Both the position numbers and the translations under genes were made by a program. Under the pieces are notes generated by a model that saw nothing but the letters and a program-made list of their open reading frames with translations, had not been told where the DNA came from and did no database searches. Source: Trifolium pratense (lineage: Eukaryota > Streptophyta > Magnoliopsida > Fabales > Fabaceae). Taken from it: a stretch of DNA of 64,000 bases. The DNA is taken from contig NC_060059.1 of assembly GCF_020283565.1 (NCBI RefSeq), positions 45,528,572 through 45,592,571 on the forward strand, written 5' to 3'. Below are positions 1 through 11,859 of this stretch, piece by piece. The stretch's first letter is position 1. Every line of letters begins with the position of its first letter.

Positions 1-189
1 TGCAGACTTTATTAATTAAAACTCGCAGGGTTTCTTGTGATTTTTCTAAACAAAGATTTAATTGTGTATAAAGCAACCAAAATAAAATGGTAGAGAGAAG
101 ATTCGTTTACATAAGGTTGTGAAAGAAGAGAAGACAAAGGCAAAAATTGAGAAAAAATGCTACTCATCAGTAGTGATGTGATATTAGAA

Positions 190-760
190 GAAGATGGCAA
201 AAAAGTCATTTTTAAGTTTGAGGGAGTGGTTCCATCGCATACCTCCCAAATTGGATGGAACAAAAATTGGAGGATATAATGGAATAGGATCGAATACATT
301 CCATTATGTTCCATTCCATCTTAATTTTTAAAATGGCTTAACTACATATTTGGTCCCTTACGTTTATTTTAGGTTTCAATTTGGTCTCTTACGTTTAAAA
401 AATATCAATTTGGTCCCTTACGTTTATTTTGAGTTTCAAGTTAGTCCTTTTCGTCAATTTTGTCACTAACACCGTTTGAACAGTACATGTGTCAGTGTGT
501 CCAAGTGCCACGTGTCACTCCACATGTGCAAATTGACTGCCACATATGACAAAATTGACGGAAAGGACTAACTTGAAACCTAAAATAAACGTAAGGGACC
601 AAATTAATACTTTTTAAACGCAAGGACCAAATTGAAACCTAAAATAAACGTAAGGGACCAAATGTGTAGTTAAGCCTTTTAAAATCCAAACAATGGAATC
701 ATATATTATTCCATCTCACTCCATTTCATTCCATCCAATACCACCAATCCAAAGATAGCC
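190..760. mobile_element. Tourist-like (PIF/Harbinger) MITE remnant, interrupted
   Basis: Rich in CCATTCCATT-type words. The right end reads CCAATCCAAAGATAGCC followed by TTA, matching the right end of the intact MITE at 60890-61201. The left end is not recognisable, so the start is approximate. A second element (335-676) sits inside it. Confidence 0.5.
335..676. mobile_element. MULE-type MITE with long terminal inverted repeats
   Basis: A 342-bp palindrome-like element starting GGCTTAACTACATATTTGG and ending in its near-perfect inverse. The repeated theme is 'TTTGGTCCCTTACGTTTATTT'-like words in both arms. It is flanked by the exact 9-bp duplication TTTTAAAAT (326-334 and 677-685), the target-site size of Mutator-like elements. 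No coding capacity. It is inserted in the Tourist-like MITE remnant. Confidence 0.85.
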
Positions 761-763
761 TTA

Positions 764-1554
764 AATCTTACAAAAATATAGGGACTAGAAACAACTTACA
801 AAAATAATGTCTATGTTTTTATATTAGTTAATTTTTTCTTTGACAAATTGTATAGTAGTTAATAGGTGGTTGTGGCTGCCTATTTCTCTTATATGCACAG
901 GTTTGGTTGCCCGATGAGAACATTTAAACGTGATTCCGACTTGTATATATGGTTCTCCGCCGACTCTCTGCTCAATTTATACGACGACTCTCCTTTTGAA
1001 TCAATTCTGGTTGAAGCCTCCCTAGCTTCTCAAACGAACGTGCATTTGCCTCTTTTGCCCTTCATTTGAATTTCTTCATGTGAGAAATTTCATCACTGCG
1101 TCTATAACTCCAATTTTCAGTGTTGGGAAACGTACTTTCATTCTTTATTTTGTCCAATAACTTATAAAATTCTGTTTTCATTAATGTCTTTCTTGTGTTT
1201 GATAAAATGACTTAATAAAGCTAGTAATGTGTTTGCTCTTGGTATAAATTGGACTTATCTTAAATCTAATAATTCATTGGTAATTGGCAATTTGATTTGT
1301 AATAAATAGATAATTAATTTGAGTGGTTAGTATTGAATTAATTTGAGAGGTGAGTGAAATTTTGTAGCTTTAGAAGTGGTCTTGGTTTGCTTGTTACTGT
1401 CCTTTTTGTATTTTAGCTTTGCAATGGAGAAATGACTTGTGTAGGGGTTAATTGCTTTTCTTTTTTTTTTGCCTTACACACTAGGAGTAGCCATAATTGC
1501 ATTCTTAAAATAGAAAAAGTAGATGAACTAATGATAAGTCAAACTTTTAGTGTT
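764..1554. other. AT-rich stretch, nothing recognised
   Basis: No gene, repeat boundary or RNA gene was recognised. A 67-codon open frame at 866-1069 (+) has no recognisable motif. Confidence 0.4.
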
Positions 1555-1601
1555 TAAGTTACATCGACCCGTGCGGTGCACGAGTCTGATTAGTTGTAAG
1601 A

Positions 1602-1934
1602 TACTCCCTCCGTCTCGTAATATAAGCAAAAAAAACCTTTTTTTGATGTCCCAAAATATAAGCAAAAAACAACTTGTTTAATACTAAAGTTACAAAATTA
1701 CCCTTAGTCATAATTCACTATTGTTTAGTTTCCCAATAAACTTTTGGGTAGTTAGCTTATTTCAATATGACTTTTTAGCTTTCATCATTCAAAAAGCTAA
1801 TTTTTTCCATTAACAAGAAGTAATTATAACAAGGGTAATACGGGAAACTCAATTGTTTGTTTTGATAAAATTTAGAGTTTCTTAATAAGTGTGAAAACTT
1901 TTTTTTTTGCTTATATTCCGGGACGGAGGGAGTA
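1602..1934. mobile_element. Stowaway-like MITE (Tc1/mariner)
   Basis: Terminal inverted repeats are TACTCCCTCCGTCTCGTAAT at the left and its counterpart ending GGGACGGAGGGAGTA at the right. Each end carries the TA target dinucleotide. Non-coding and AT-rich inside. The CTCCCTCCGT terminus is the usual Stowaway signature in plants. Confidence 0.85.
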
Positions 1935-2144
1935 TATAATAATTAAATAAAATAAGATAATTCCAATAATGTAAGGTATATGAAAAAAATTGAGTAACAT
2001 TAAACGATAGTTCAACAATAATTTTGGATAAATATTCATACAAAGAAAATTATGTTATATTACGGAAGACTTCCTTATAAACCACATTCGAAGTCTTAGT
2101 CGTAACCGTCGTCATCGATGATCAATATTTTTAATTTTTTTCTA

Positions 2145-2870
2145 TAATTAACTCTTGAAATTGCAAGATATAACTGACCATGTGAAAACACCGGCGACAG
2201 AAGATATATCCCAACATGCTTTAAAGATTGTCTCTGACTCTTATTAATAGTCCTCAAAAGAAATCATTATAGGAAATTGTCTCCGTTGAAATTTAAAAGG
2301 AATTCCCACGTCCGTTGAAATTACTTCCTGAAATAATTTTTCCTTCAAAAACACGTTTTCTCAATCTCGTAATAATAAGTCTTGTTTCATTGCATAGTCC
2401 TAATTTTTGATTCAAATTCCTTAATAGCATAACTGGAACTCCAACTTTAAGTCTCAACTTGTGATTTGGAAGTCCCGACGTAGAAATCGTGTTCAAAAAA
2501 TCGGGAGTATGAACATCATCCACTGTTTGACCGTCTACATTTTGTGTGAGCGGAGTATCATATCTCAAATATGTTTTTTCTTCACCAGGAATTAAATCCA
2601 ACATATAATCATTTATTGTGTCGACTATTGAATTTTTAGGAGCTAGTATAGCTCTATTTTTGAAATACGTTATATCGTTCATGTTTTGTAAAAGTTTGGA
2701 ATAAGTGCTTTCAACGATAGAAACAAGAGGATCACCTGAATTTGGAATCAATAAATCTTATTGAATGTCAAGGTCTAAAGCATCGTCGTTGTCATCTTCA
2801 ATTTCTCCATCGCCAACACCCAAAACCCATTCAGAAAACAATCTTCTTTGATCCGGAAAGGTTATGATAC
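2145..2870 (-). pseudogene. Helitron PIF1-like helicase, C-terminal part, broken
   Basis: Read on the minus strand, this is the C-terminal half of the PIF1-type helicase of Helitron transposons. Blocks in order are FSEWVLGVGDG, then IPNSGDP and IVESTYSKL, then RAILAPKNSIVDTIND, GLPNHKLRLKVGVPVMLLRN, GLCNETRLIIT, and finally a [32 protein letters not shown] block. The TINKSQ and SRV blocks correspond to the C-terminal helicase motifs. An in-frame TAA separates the first two blocks and at least two frame changes occur between 2145 and 2300. The N-terminal Rep/HUH domain and Walker A motif are not seen. The helicase would unwind DNA in rolling-circle transposition; this copy cannot encode it. 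Confidence 0.85.
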
Positions 2871-3679
2871 ATTGTTAGCAAAAGAAACAAATGTGAATCA
2901 GTGATTTTTTTTCGTAATTAATAATATAGTCACGTTGATATATACCTGGAGTCAACTACTATTTGCATAAATATCACCTTGATATATATTTGCAGTAATA
3001 CGATCAACCATACTCCTCAACATGAACAAACTTTTAAATTCATAAAGACATAAAAAAAAGTAATTTTTATTAGCATGTTTAGTTAAAAAAAAGTAACTTT
3101 TAAGTCCAATGATTTTTTTCTTTTAAAAATCTTTTAAAGCATACCAGCCATGCGTTAAATAAATATTATTTTTAATTTTATCGACTAATACTTCAAATTG
3201 ATTCGCGAACGGATCTACCAAAGTTGCGAAACAAAAAATTTCGTGTCAAAAATCAGCATAAAACATCTTCGGAAGCATCACTGCACCCTATAAAATCAAT
3301 GAACAATAGAAATGTTAGGAAAAAAGAAATATGAGTTTTTTCGATTTAACAATGTTCTATGAAATGATGAATACTGCATATTATTTATTCCTTGTTAAGT
3401 ATCAATCTAAATCTAAATATAATAGAAATCATTCACTAAATGCAAAATTGTGTCGTGTGTGAAAATCCTAATATCAATACTTAGTATCATAATTTTAATA
3501 GAAATAACATATAACATAAAATTAAATATAAATAATTGAGAATTTTGGTGTAAAAAACAATCTATTAAAAAATTTGGAACTATACTAACTTCGGTTACAC
3601 AAAACTCAACGCAGTAGGTTCAATATCTAATTTGCAATTCATTAACCAACTTCTCCCGATCAGATAAATGATTGGGATT

Positions 3680-4100
3680 CAAATGAACTGTATATATAAT
3701 TTTCCAAATCACACGTGATAATAACTTTCCAAATCTCACACGGTAATTATTTTCTAAATTTATTATCCGGTAGAAAAAAAATCATTGATCAGGAAAGACA
3801 TAAAAATATTTCGTGATGAATAATATAGTCAACAATAATTTTGATATGATATACTTTTAAAATTGATGGTGCTTATCAATTATTGCACATAATTTTAATC
3901 ATAGTTGGTGTACTTGCCATAGTGGTTGGAAATATTGCCTTGCACTGAAGGGTTGCGGGTTCGAATCCTAGTCAAGACAAAATTGTATTATTTTTTAATA
4001 AAAACTGCAAGATAAAATGGAGGGAAAACAGGGAAAACAAATTAGGGTTTAGAGTTTGGTTGTGTATACAAGCTTATAATATAAAAGATTTCAATCTTTG
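3680..4100. repeat. Dispersed repeat with tRNA-like promoter boxes
   Basis: About 400 bp shared with 55456-55850 and 56976-57370. At about 3918-3975 it contains TAGTGGTTGG and, 35 bases on, GGTTCGAATCC, which is an exact RNA polymerase III B-box. The arrangement resembles a tRNA-derived head, but no cloverleaf folds obviously, so it is not called as a tRNA gene. It may be a SINE inserted in the Helitron or part of the Helitron itself. Confidence 0.5.
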
Positions 4101-4130
4101 TTTGAGTTGAATTTTGTTGTTTTTTATATA

Positions 4131-5350
4131 ATCCTAACTAGTATAAAAATATTAATTATTTTATATTATGATATCAATTTTTTTATAGTATTTTAATAAT
4201 AATTATATTAAAATGTAAAAATAATAAATTTAAATTTACCCTTTTTTTGGGTGGTAATTTACCCTATTTTTTAAGGAGTATAATTATTATTTTTTGTATG
4301 TTAATCATCCTGTTCCTATGAGAAATAATTATTCTAGAAAAAAAAACTGAAAGTGTATATTAATTTCTATACGCCTTGGCCAAGGATCAAAGGACCAAAT
4401 CTTCAAACCCTAGATTCTCCCATCTATCTACATTGAGTCTAGCTAATAATATAACCTAGAGAACCTTCATCCCGTGTATAAAAATTTGGATGCTTCATCC
4501 ATCACAAATATATCATAAATAATGATACATTGTTAATAGAAATTTTGAATTTTTTTTGTAAGGAGACAATATAATATATAATATTGATTCAAATATTCTT
4601 ATATTTAAAAGCTTATTCAATTTAATGTCAGATTCAAATTCAAAAAAATTCGTTCAATAAATCAATAAATTTTTAAGAAGGTATTTGATGTGATCCTAAT
4701 ATAAACACTCTTTAAAAGAAGAGTCAATGATGCCTTAGTTTACTTCATGATCAAATCAATAGAAGGTCCGACCCAAGTTGATGAAGGTTTGACCCAAATT
4801 GAAGAAAAAGAACCAAAGTTGAAAATTATCATCCAAACATATGTGATAGTGGAAAATAAAGAGTTCATCCACTAAAGATATGAAAGTGGTGCACCAAGCA
4901 ATCAAAGAGCACCACTATCTCTTTTTTATTTTGCATTTTTCCTTGTAATAATTTAGTCTCACTATCATGATAATTAGTGGCTGAAACCCTTTGTTTTTCT
5001 TACCTTTTGCTTATTACATCATCATAAGTCATTCCTATATATAGGAGGCATGTAACTCTTGCTAAAAAAAGTTTTTGATTGAGTAAAAATATGAGATTTA
5101 TTCTCTTTGGTTCTCTGAACCTCATTTTTAGCTTATCGGCTTGTCGTGACGCTAATCTTTGACTTATCAACCGGAGCCTCCATAGCCGGTTGTGGTGTCC
5201 TCACGACTTATCAATCGATTTTTCCACCCCGATTGTGGCGTCTTTCCACCACATCCACCATCTCAACTCTTGTTTTGTTCCAACCGCTCCGTGATTCTCA
5301 TCAGTATTTTTTTTTCTTCTATTTGACCGAAAAAATTGTATAGTTTTACA
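4131..5350. other. AT-rich stretch, probable old LTR remnant
   Basis: No gene recognised. Between 5120 and 5270 two diverged units of about 57 bp follow each other (GACTTATCAACCGG then GACTTATCAATCGA). The text ending near 5300 is GC-richer and reads like an LTR, but no TG...CA boundaries or primer-binding site were found. Confidence 0.25.
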
Positions 5351-5352
5351 AA

Positions 5353-5738
5353 AATTAAAGTTCTTGGAGGTATAAAACAAGAAAGTGATGAAGATCTCTT
5401 AGAACGGAACAAGTTGGCTTGCCTTGCTCAAGGTATGAAATTTGATCTAAACTCCTAGTTTTAGTGGTTTACTCACCTTCATTTGTTTCAGGACTCATAC
5501 AAATTATATTGATTTGCTTTTCTTTTAAAATATTTTTTATTTAAATTTTTGTTGAATGTTATCATAAACTTTATTCAGCTGTTTCTTCTGTGCATCCTCG
5601 ATTAAAACAAAATAATAGAAAAACTGTTATGTTTCCTTGTAGTTGGAATATCCAAAGTACACTTTGTTGCTTGCAAAGATTTTGGAAGGCTTGGTTTCTA
5701 GGAGTAATATCGAAGACAAATTTCATCATAATGAAGAG
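5353..5738 (+). pseudogene. Host gene fragment, two exon-like blocks, resembles tripeptidyl-peptidase II
   Basis: Two short open blocks separated by an apparent intron. The first (about 5361-5433) reads VLGGIKQESDEDLLERNKLA before a GTATGA donor. The second starts after a TTCCTTGTAG acceptor at 5643 and reads LEYPKYTLLLAKILEGLVSR and on to HHNEE, ending at an AG|GTACAT donor at 5738/5739. The second block recalls the C-terminal region of plant tripeptidyl-peptidase II, a large cytosolic serine peptidase. That assignment is from memory and unverified. No flanking exons were found, so this is a captured or left-over fragment rather than a gene. Confidence 0.35.
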
Positions 5739-5759
5739 GTACATATTGCAGTAATCAAA

Positions 5760-7020
5760 TGTTTAACCCCTTTTCCCAGTCTCTAGTGAATATCTTATAT
5801 GTGACCGAAAAGGTGTTTAACTGGCTATCAAATTGAAAAGTGAGTTCTTTCTAAAACTATGCTTGTCAGGGAGGATCTTGTTTGAGTTAAAATCATGTTT
5901 GTATCAAAATAAGAAAAATATTCTGGTGTGTGTACATGTTTTGGGGCTCAAAATGGTTGTGCGGGAATACTAAAGCTTATTTTCTCTTTCAAAACTTTCT
6001 TCCAATTAAGGCCAATGTTACTTCAAGTGTGATGGTCATTAGCTTATCAATAACAGAATTCGGGATACTGCAATATCATAATCTTTTCCTGGAACTGCAA
6101 TATCATTGGCTTATTAATTATTCTTTTATCCCACCGTAGCTGCTTGTATGCTCCAGAAATGGAAGTGTGTACTCATTCAAACTAGTGAGAACCAACTCAT
6201 AATTTTTGTAATTATTTTCTTCTAGTTGACACATGTTATATGATATGATTGATACAAACTACTTAAGCCTTGTAGATACATGTTATTTATATGTGCTTCC
6301 TTGGAGCTCTAGGCTTAAGTAGCCTAATTTTCTTCGAGTTGACACATGTAATTTATATGTCCTTGTATGTATTTCAAGGCTTAAGTAACACAACTCTATT
6401 AGGAAATGTGGACCTTGGAACCTATATCTTTGCTTAACTTTAACTTCGAGAGTAGTGACAGGCCACAAATACAAATATGATCACCTTCGAGAGTAGTGTA
6501 AGAACTTTGCGGTCAAGACAAATGAAGAAATTTTGTTTTGGCATTAATGATATCTCAGGTACATAAATTGAAATACATTTTGTAGTGATTTTGTGTTACA
6601 ACCTTTCATTTAAATGCAAGTACCCCTTCTACTTTGACTATCTAACAAATAGCCCATGTGATCTTGAAGCACACTTGTTGAATAAAATTTAACATGTATA
6701 CTAAATTAATCCAATTTCCTTTTGAATTTCCAGTGGCTTGTTGAAAGTTTAAGCATGTTAGGTACAAATTTAAAGCTAATGGGGGCTAAGTGTCAGGCTC
6801 AAATAATTTTGAAAGGAGTTACAGGCTGCTTATCTTATAGCTTTCAAAGAATTAGCTTGATGTAGTGAAAGTCAAATATGGTTGTGACTTGTGAGAAATG
6901 TTAATAATTTCGGAATAATGTCTCACACTCTAGTGACTTCTTCACCTCCTTTGTAAAGCTTGTAGATATTGATTTAGCGTGATTAATTAGTGTCTTGGAA
7001 ATTTTGAAATTTAGAACACT
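5760..7020. other. AT-rich stretch with small local duplications
   Basis: Around 6225-6385 a unit containing GACACATGT, TTATATGT and GGCTTAAGTA recurs two to three times in diverged form. No gene or complete element recognised. Confidence 0.35.
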
Positions 7021-7024
7021 TTAA

Positions 7025-7191
7025 GCTCTGATACCAATTGAAAGAATTTAAATATAATAACATTAGATCAATAGATACAAGTTATAGCATATTGTAATAT
7101 TAGAGAATATATGGAACGGTGTACCTGGAATGGCAGCGGATCAATTCTCATGTTAATTGAATCTGAGAGAGTGAGAGAGTTGAGACGGTGC
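7025..7191 (-). repeat. Inverted LTR fragment with initiator-tRNA primer site
   Basis: On the minus strand an LTR 3' end (...TTCTTTCA, ending at 7039) is followed after two bases by TGGTATCAGAGC (7036-7025), the usual plant copia primer-binding site complementary to initiator tRNA-Met. The 153 bp at 7039-7191 are the exact reverse complement of 11707-11859. Confidence 0.75.
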
Positions 7192-10100
7192 AATATTGTT
7201 GAATTTAAAATTATTATTAAATTCTTTATTGCCTTATTGTTATTTAAATGCTCACTTGTAAATTTTAAGGCAAATTAAATTACAACATCCTTGTATTGAT
7301 TTATTAAAATAGAGTTTTGTGAATTGATATAACGGTTTTCTCTTTGTTTGCTTTTATGAACCGTTTGAGATGATGTCGTGAAAGACTTCCTGGAACCTGG
7401 CTAAAGTCATTAAAGCTTAGTGACCATACATACAAGGATGAAAGTCACACTCTCTGAGGTCAATGTAATTTAATTATGTGACTTGAATTATATAATTGCA
7501 TATAAGGAGAAAGTTGTTTATATATTATATACTCCTTTTATGAAAATATTGAATGTGCAATTATATATATAAAATGTAACTATTGTCCAGAATATTTTAA
7601 AATTTAGAACTCTCTAATCTTTTATTTCTCATCAATTAACTCCATTTAAAATTGAAAACTATTTTGGGAGTATTTAAAATAAAATTATTTTTAGAATTCT
7701 ATTATGGACAATTGTGTATTTACTCTATTAGTTAAATTCTTCAATTCATATTATTTTAGCATAACGATCCAAATATTTAAAGTTGAACAATTCTTTTGCG
7801 ACAAATATAAATTTAGACACTTGTTCTTAACTTTCTGACAAATATTATAAACTTTCTAATTATGTTAATTAAGTGTCTTGTCGCAATTAAATATTTGGAT
7901 CAAGTTAGTATTAAACTATATATTTTATTTTATTCAATGATGCAATCTTGCATTTTTTATGCTAAAATTCTAAGTATGAATTAAAATTTATACGCCTCAT
8001 TGTTGTTTATTAAATAAATATCATCAAAACAAGTTTATTAAAAATTGAGGCTATTTTAAAAACTATTATCATCCTTGTAACGAAATATTTATATAAATCA
8101 CATTGATTTATAATTAGAGTCTCATATATGTTTTAATGGCTTATTCTTTATGCATGGATATTCTGAGATGATGTTATCAAATGGTATTCTCGCCAAATCA
8201 TCAAAAGCCAATGACTCTAAAGACAAGGATGAATGTCACACTTTATGAGGTTAGTCACAGTTTTATCAAATTCTTTAACCTCTTGTGACCCATTACTTGT
8301 TATTGCATATATGAAGAAATTTATTTCTTCTTCTCTTATTGTGCAATTATATAAATATAAAAGTGGAATCCTTTTCCAGGAAATTCTAAATAGAACTCTA
8401 TAATGATTGTATATATATTGTTTTCTTACTATAATACTCCATTTTCAATTTATATTTAAGTTATAGTGGGAGTATTTAAAACCTTAGTCTAAGAGTTCTA
8501 TTCTGGATAAAATACAAAGCTATTTTACACACTTTTATTTTAAATAATAACTCTTGCTATCATATTCTTTCGTATATAAATTCTAAAGTCATATTTATGA
8601 TGTGCTAATTTAAAATACTTTTAAGCATTTTTTCTATTACTTGAATATGACTAAAATTGAGTAAATTAAATAGATTGTTTATGCATGATATTATTTTATC
8701 ATATTCTTTTTAAGCATAAACATTAATGATTTGTATAATTGTAATCTCACCTATCGTGGATACAATTATGCAAAGTATACTGACAACAATTATACCCTAT
8801 CGGTGTGTTGTTGTTAATATAATATTCGTTATTACTCAATGTACTTTAATTTTATATACTTATATTTCAAATACTCTGTCACTATTAAAATGTTGTGACA
8901 TAAAAACCGTACATTGAAATGCTATAGTTCTTACTTACTATCCTTAATACCCTTGAATGATATTACAATAAGTAAGAAATTTCACTAAATATATTATAGC
9001 GCATGTAGCTACTATCTTAATTTTGCAATCCAATATTATCCTAATTTTAATCAATGATTTATTTAAACTTTATTTAAAAATAAAAATAAAAATTGGATTG
9101 CCATCTATCCCTAGATTTTGTTAAGTGGCGGACATAACCCTATCGGTGTGACGTCACTCAACACGATCTTCATGTGATAGAGAAATAGTTGAATATTTAT
9201 TTAAAATATTTTCAAACTTTTAATTCAACTATCATTCTCTATCAAGTGGGAGAATCCTCACTATGTATTGTGTGACGTAATGGACATACCTTATCGGTAT
9301 GACATTGCTTAACATGATCATCCTTTCCTTGGTGTAAGAAAAATATTTAACCATTTTAAAAACCATTCTTTGTCAAGTGAAGAAATTTCTACATGCAAAT
9401 TAACTATAGCTAAGAAACAAATATATTTATTTGTTTCATAATTCTAGACATAAAACTACTGTAGAGACTTATATTGATGATATTAATTATAGTTTTTTCT
9501 CATAAATTATTATATACTTCCATATCATTCTATATTTTTGTAAACTCATTTTGTAAAAGCAATATGTCAAAATCTCAAATGCTTAACAACTCTATCAACA
9601 AAAATTCTATTTATTTTATGTCATTATTTTAAATGGTTTTAAAGTGTACATTTGAGATATTCAATTTTTTCTATTTTCACTATATTTGACATATTTCAAA
9701 CTATTGTTATTTTTCAACACTTATGGAAGTTAATGACTATTTTCTCATATATCCTCAATAATAATAAAATGTAAGTCTCGTGTATTTCCGCTGCGTGTAA
9801 CCAAACTATTTCTCAAATGTGTGTGTCTATAATTGTAGCATTTGAGTTTTATGAGTGATTTATTAAAACTTTTTATATATACAGTCTCATATCCTATTTT
9901 ATAATACTAGAGACTTAATCTCACTCATATGATGATAAACCTTTTATATATGTTCATCATACTCTTTATATGATAGCTACTTTATATATAAAAATTCTTT
10001 TGAGAATTTTATTTGTTATAGGGAGATTTATATTATAAATTGTTAAGTGAAACAATCTCCTTAATTCTAAATGCAGAATATGTGGTTAACCGTGAAATCC

Positions 10101-11457
10101 AACACTTATAAAATCTGCCATTGAAAAGTTTTGTATATATTGGATTTTATATTATCATTGAGTTACCACTTGTGTTAGTAATTCTGCTATATTCATGTAC
10201 AAAATGTGGTTGAGTTTGTGACACTCTAGTATTGAAATAAAATAAAATTATATAACCACATATATATATAGAAAATTTTGCACTAGCAAATAAGTATCCC
10301 ACTGTTAAATATTACATGTCATAATATTTGTATATTAGTGATCACTAATGAAAACACTAAAGAAAATTCCACTCATTCTTGTTTATATATGTGGGATCAG
10401 TGGGAGTGTGTACATAATATTATATACTATGAGCTCAAATAAAAATTTCACTCTTGTTCATATATGTGAGATCAATGAAAATATGTACACAATGATATAA
10501 ACACAAAACTTAAAGTTATAATCTCACTCTTGCCATATACTTTTGCGCGCTTAATAAAATATGACATATCTTAAGAGACTTTAAATTTCAGTCTCATTTT
10601 ACTATACTGAGATATATATCAACTCTTTAATCTCGGTAAGCATCATAATTAGATTCTTAAGTCAATTTGTTGGAAAATGCACAATTATCTCTTAGCATGC
10701 AAATATATTGTGCTTCTCCTTTACCAACACTACACATTCTATAAGGTCATAAATAGTAAGTACTACGTATAATATCAATACTCCTATCGAGTATGATATT
10801 GTGTTCTTAAAGTACTTATGAATTGCATAATCATAATTTGTTCATTACTGACATTCTTGTGGCCACATTAATCCATATCTTATTTTCTTTAAACTAAGTG
10901 GTTGTGTTAATCCAATTGGAGATTCTCCGGTCTCCTATTTCTTTATGGATTTTCATAGTCACAAATTTTTGCTAAAATTTGGATTAATTGAATGTCAAAC
11001 ATTGTAGAACATTTATTGATTTTGACTAAAAGTAATTATTCTCTTAATAGGCTATCCCTATAAGTTGGTAATTACTTGACCTATGTGGATATTCTATGAC
11101 TTTTATAAAATCAAAAACTCATTGGCAGAACCACTAACGACAGACTTATGTATATTTGATTAAGTCTTCTATATTTTGGGTTAGTGGGAGTTTCTTGTAG
11201 CATTTTAGATGCATGGACCATTATTGGATTACAAATTCTTAATGCTATAATGTTAATCCATATTTACCACTCTATGTGAAATTTAAGGTGTATGGTGTAT
11301 GATTTTGTTTGCCCTATCGGATTCAACTTCTGCATTGTTTATATCTTATGTTTCTTATACTATTTTAAAGACAAGTTTATTATTAATATTTGATATACTT
11401 CTATCACTATTCTTATGTTATTTTTAATAACTAATTAAAGTAATCCAAGTGGGAGAT
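7192..11457 (+). mobile_element. Non-coding, decayed interior of a copia-type LTR retroelement
   Basis: About 4.3 kb with no usable open frames. It ends in a polypurine tract AAGTGGGAGATTG directly before an LTR. Several diverged words recur (AAGGATGAAAGTCACACT near 7434 and AAGGATGAATGTCACACT near 8225; CCTATCGGTGTGACGTCA near 9139 and CTTATCGGTATGACATTG near 9291). This suggests a large non-autonomous (LARD-like) retroelement. No gag or pol motif was found and the left boundary is unclear. Confidence 0.45.
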
Positions 11458-11859
11458 TGTTGAATATTTTGGATTCACTTTAATTAGTTTATTAAAATAT
11501 AATTAAATGTGTATAAAATCAAATATATTATCTTGTCATTATTATAAGGCTTAATGTTGAACGGGCCGTGATGGGTTGGGCCGTTCTTTCTAGTCAGCCT
11601 ATTGAGAGGTCCCTGCCTCCACTGATGAGTATATATTCTAGCCATCCTATTAAGCTAGACACACTGAAACACAACACGCATAAGGATTCATCAGTGAGAG
11701 GTAGAAGCACCGTCTCAACTCTCTCACTCTCTCAGATTCAATTAACATGAGAATTGATCCGCTGCCATTCCAGGTACACCGTTCCATATATTCTCTAATA
11801 TTACAATATGCTATAACTTGTATCTATTGATCTAATGTTATTATATTTAAATTCTTTCA
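11458..11859 (+). mobile_element. Copia-type LTR, plus orientation (3' LTR)
   Basis: Begins TGTTGAATATTTTGG directly after the polypurine tract CCAAGTGGGAGAT and ends ATTCTTTCA, giving a 402-bp LTR of TG...CA form. Its last 153 bp recur inverted at 7039-7191, where the primer site follows. No plus-oriented 5' LTR was found. Confidence 0.65.

Larger units (their letters stand above)
1555..4130 (-). mobile_element. Decayed Helitron (minus strand)
   Basis: The hairpin GACCCGTGCGGTGCACGAGTC (1566-1586) resembles the hairpin just inside a Helitron 3' end. A near relative at 54629-54649 is followed on the minus strand by CTAG. Upstream on the minus strand lies a broken Helitron helicase (2145-2870), then a 400-bp segment (3680-4100) also found at 55.5 kb and 57.0 kb. 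A Stowaway MITE (1602-1934) interrupts the 3' portion. The terminal CTRR has decayed and the 5' end is not identified, so both limits are approximate. Confidence 0.5.

Noticed and set aside
3918..3980. Candidate tRNA gene from the perfect B-box GGTTCGAATCC
   Set aside because: No acceptor or anticodon stem pairs; the segment recurs as part of a longer repeat.
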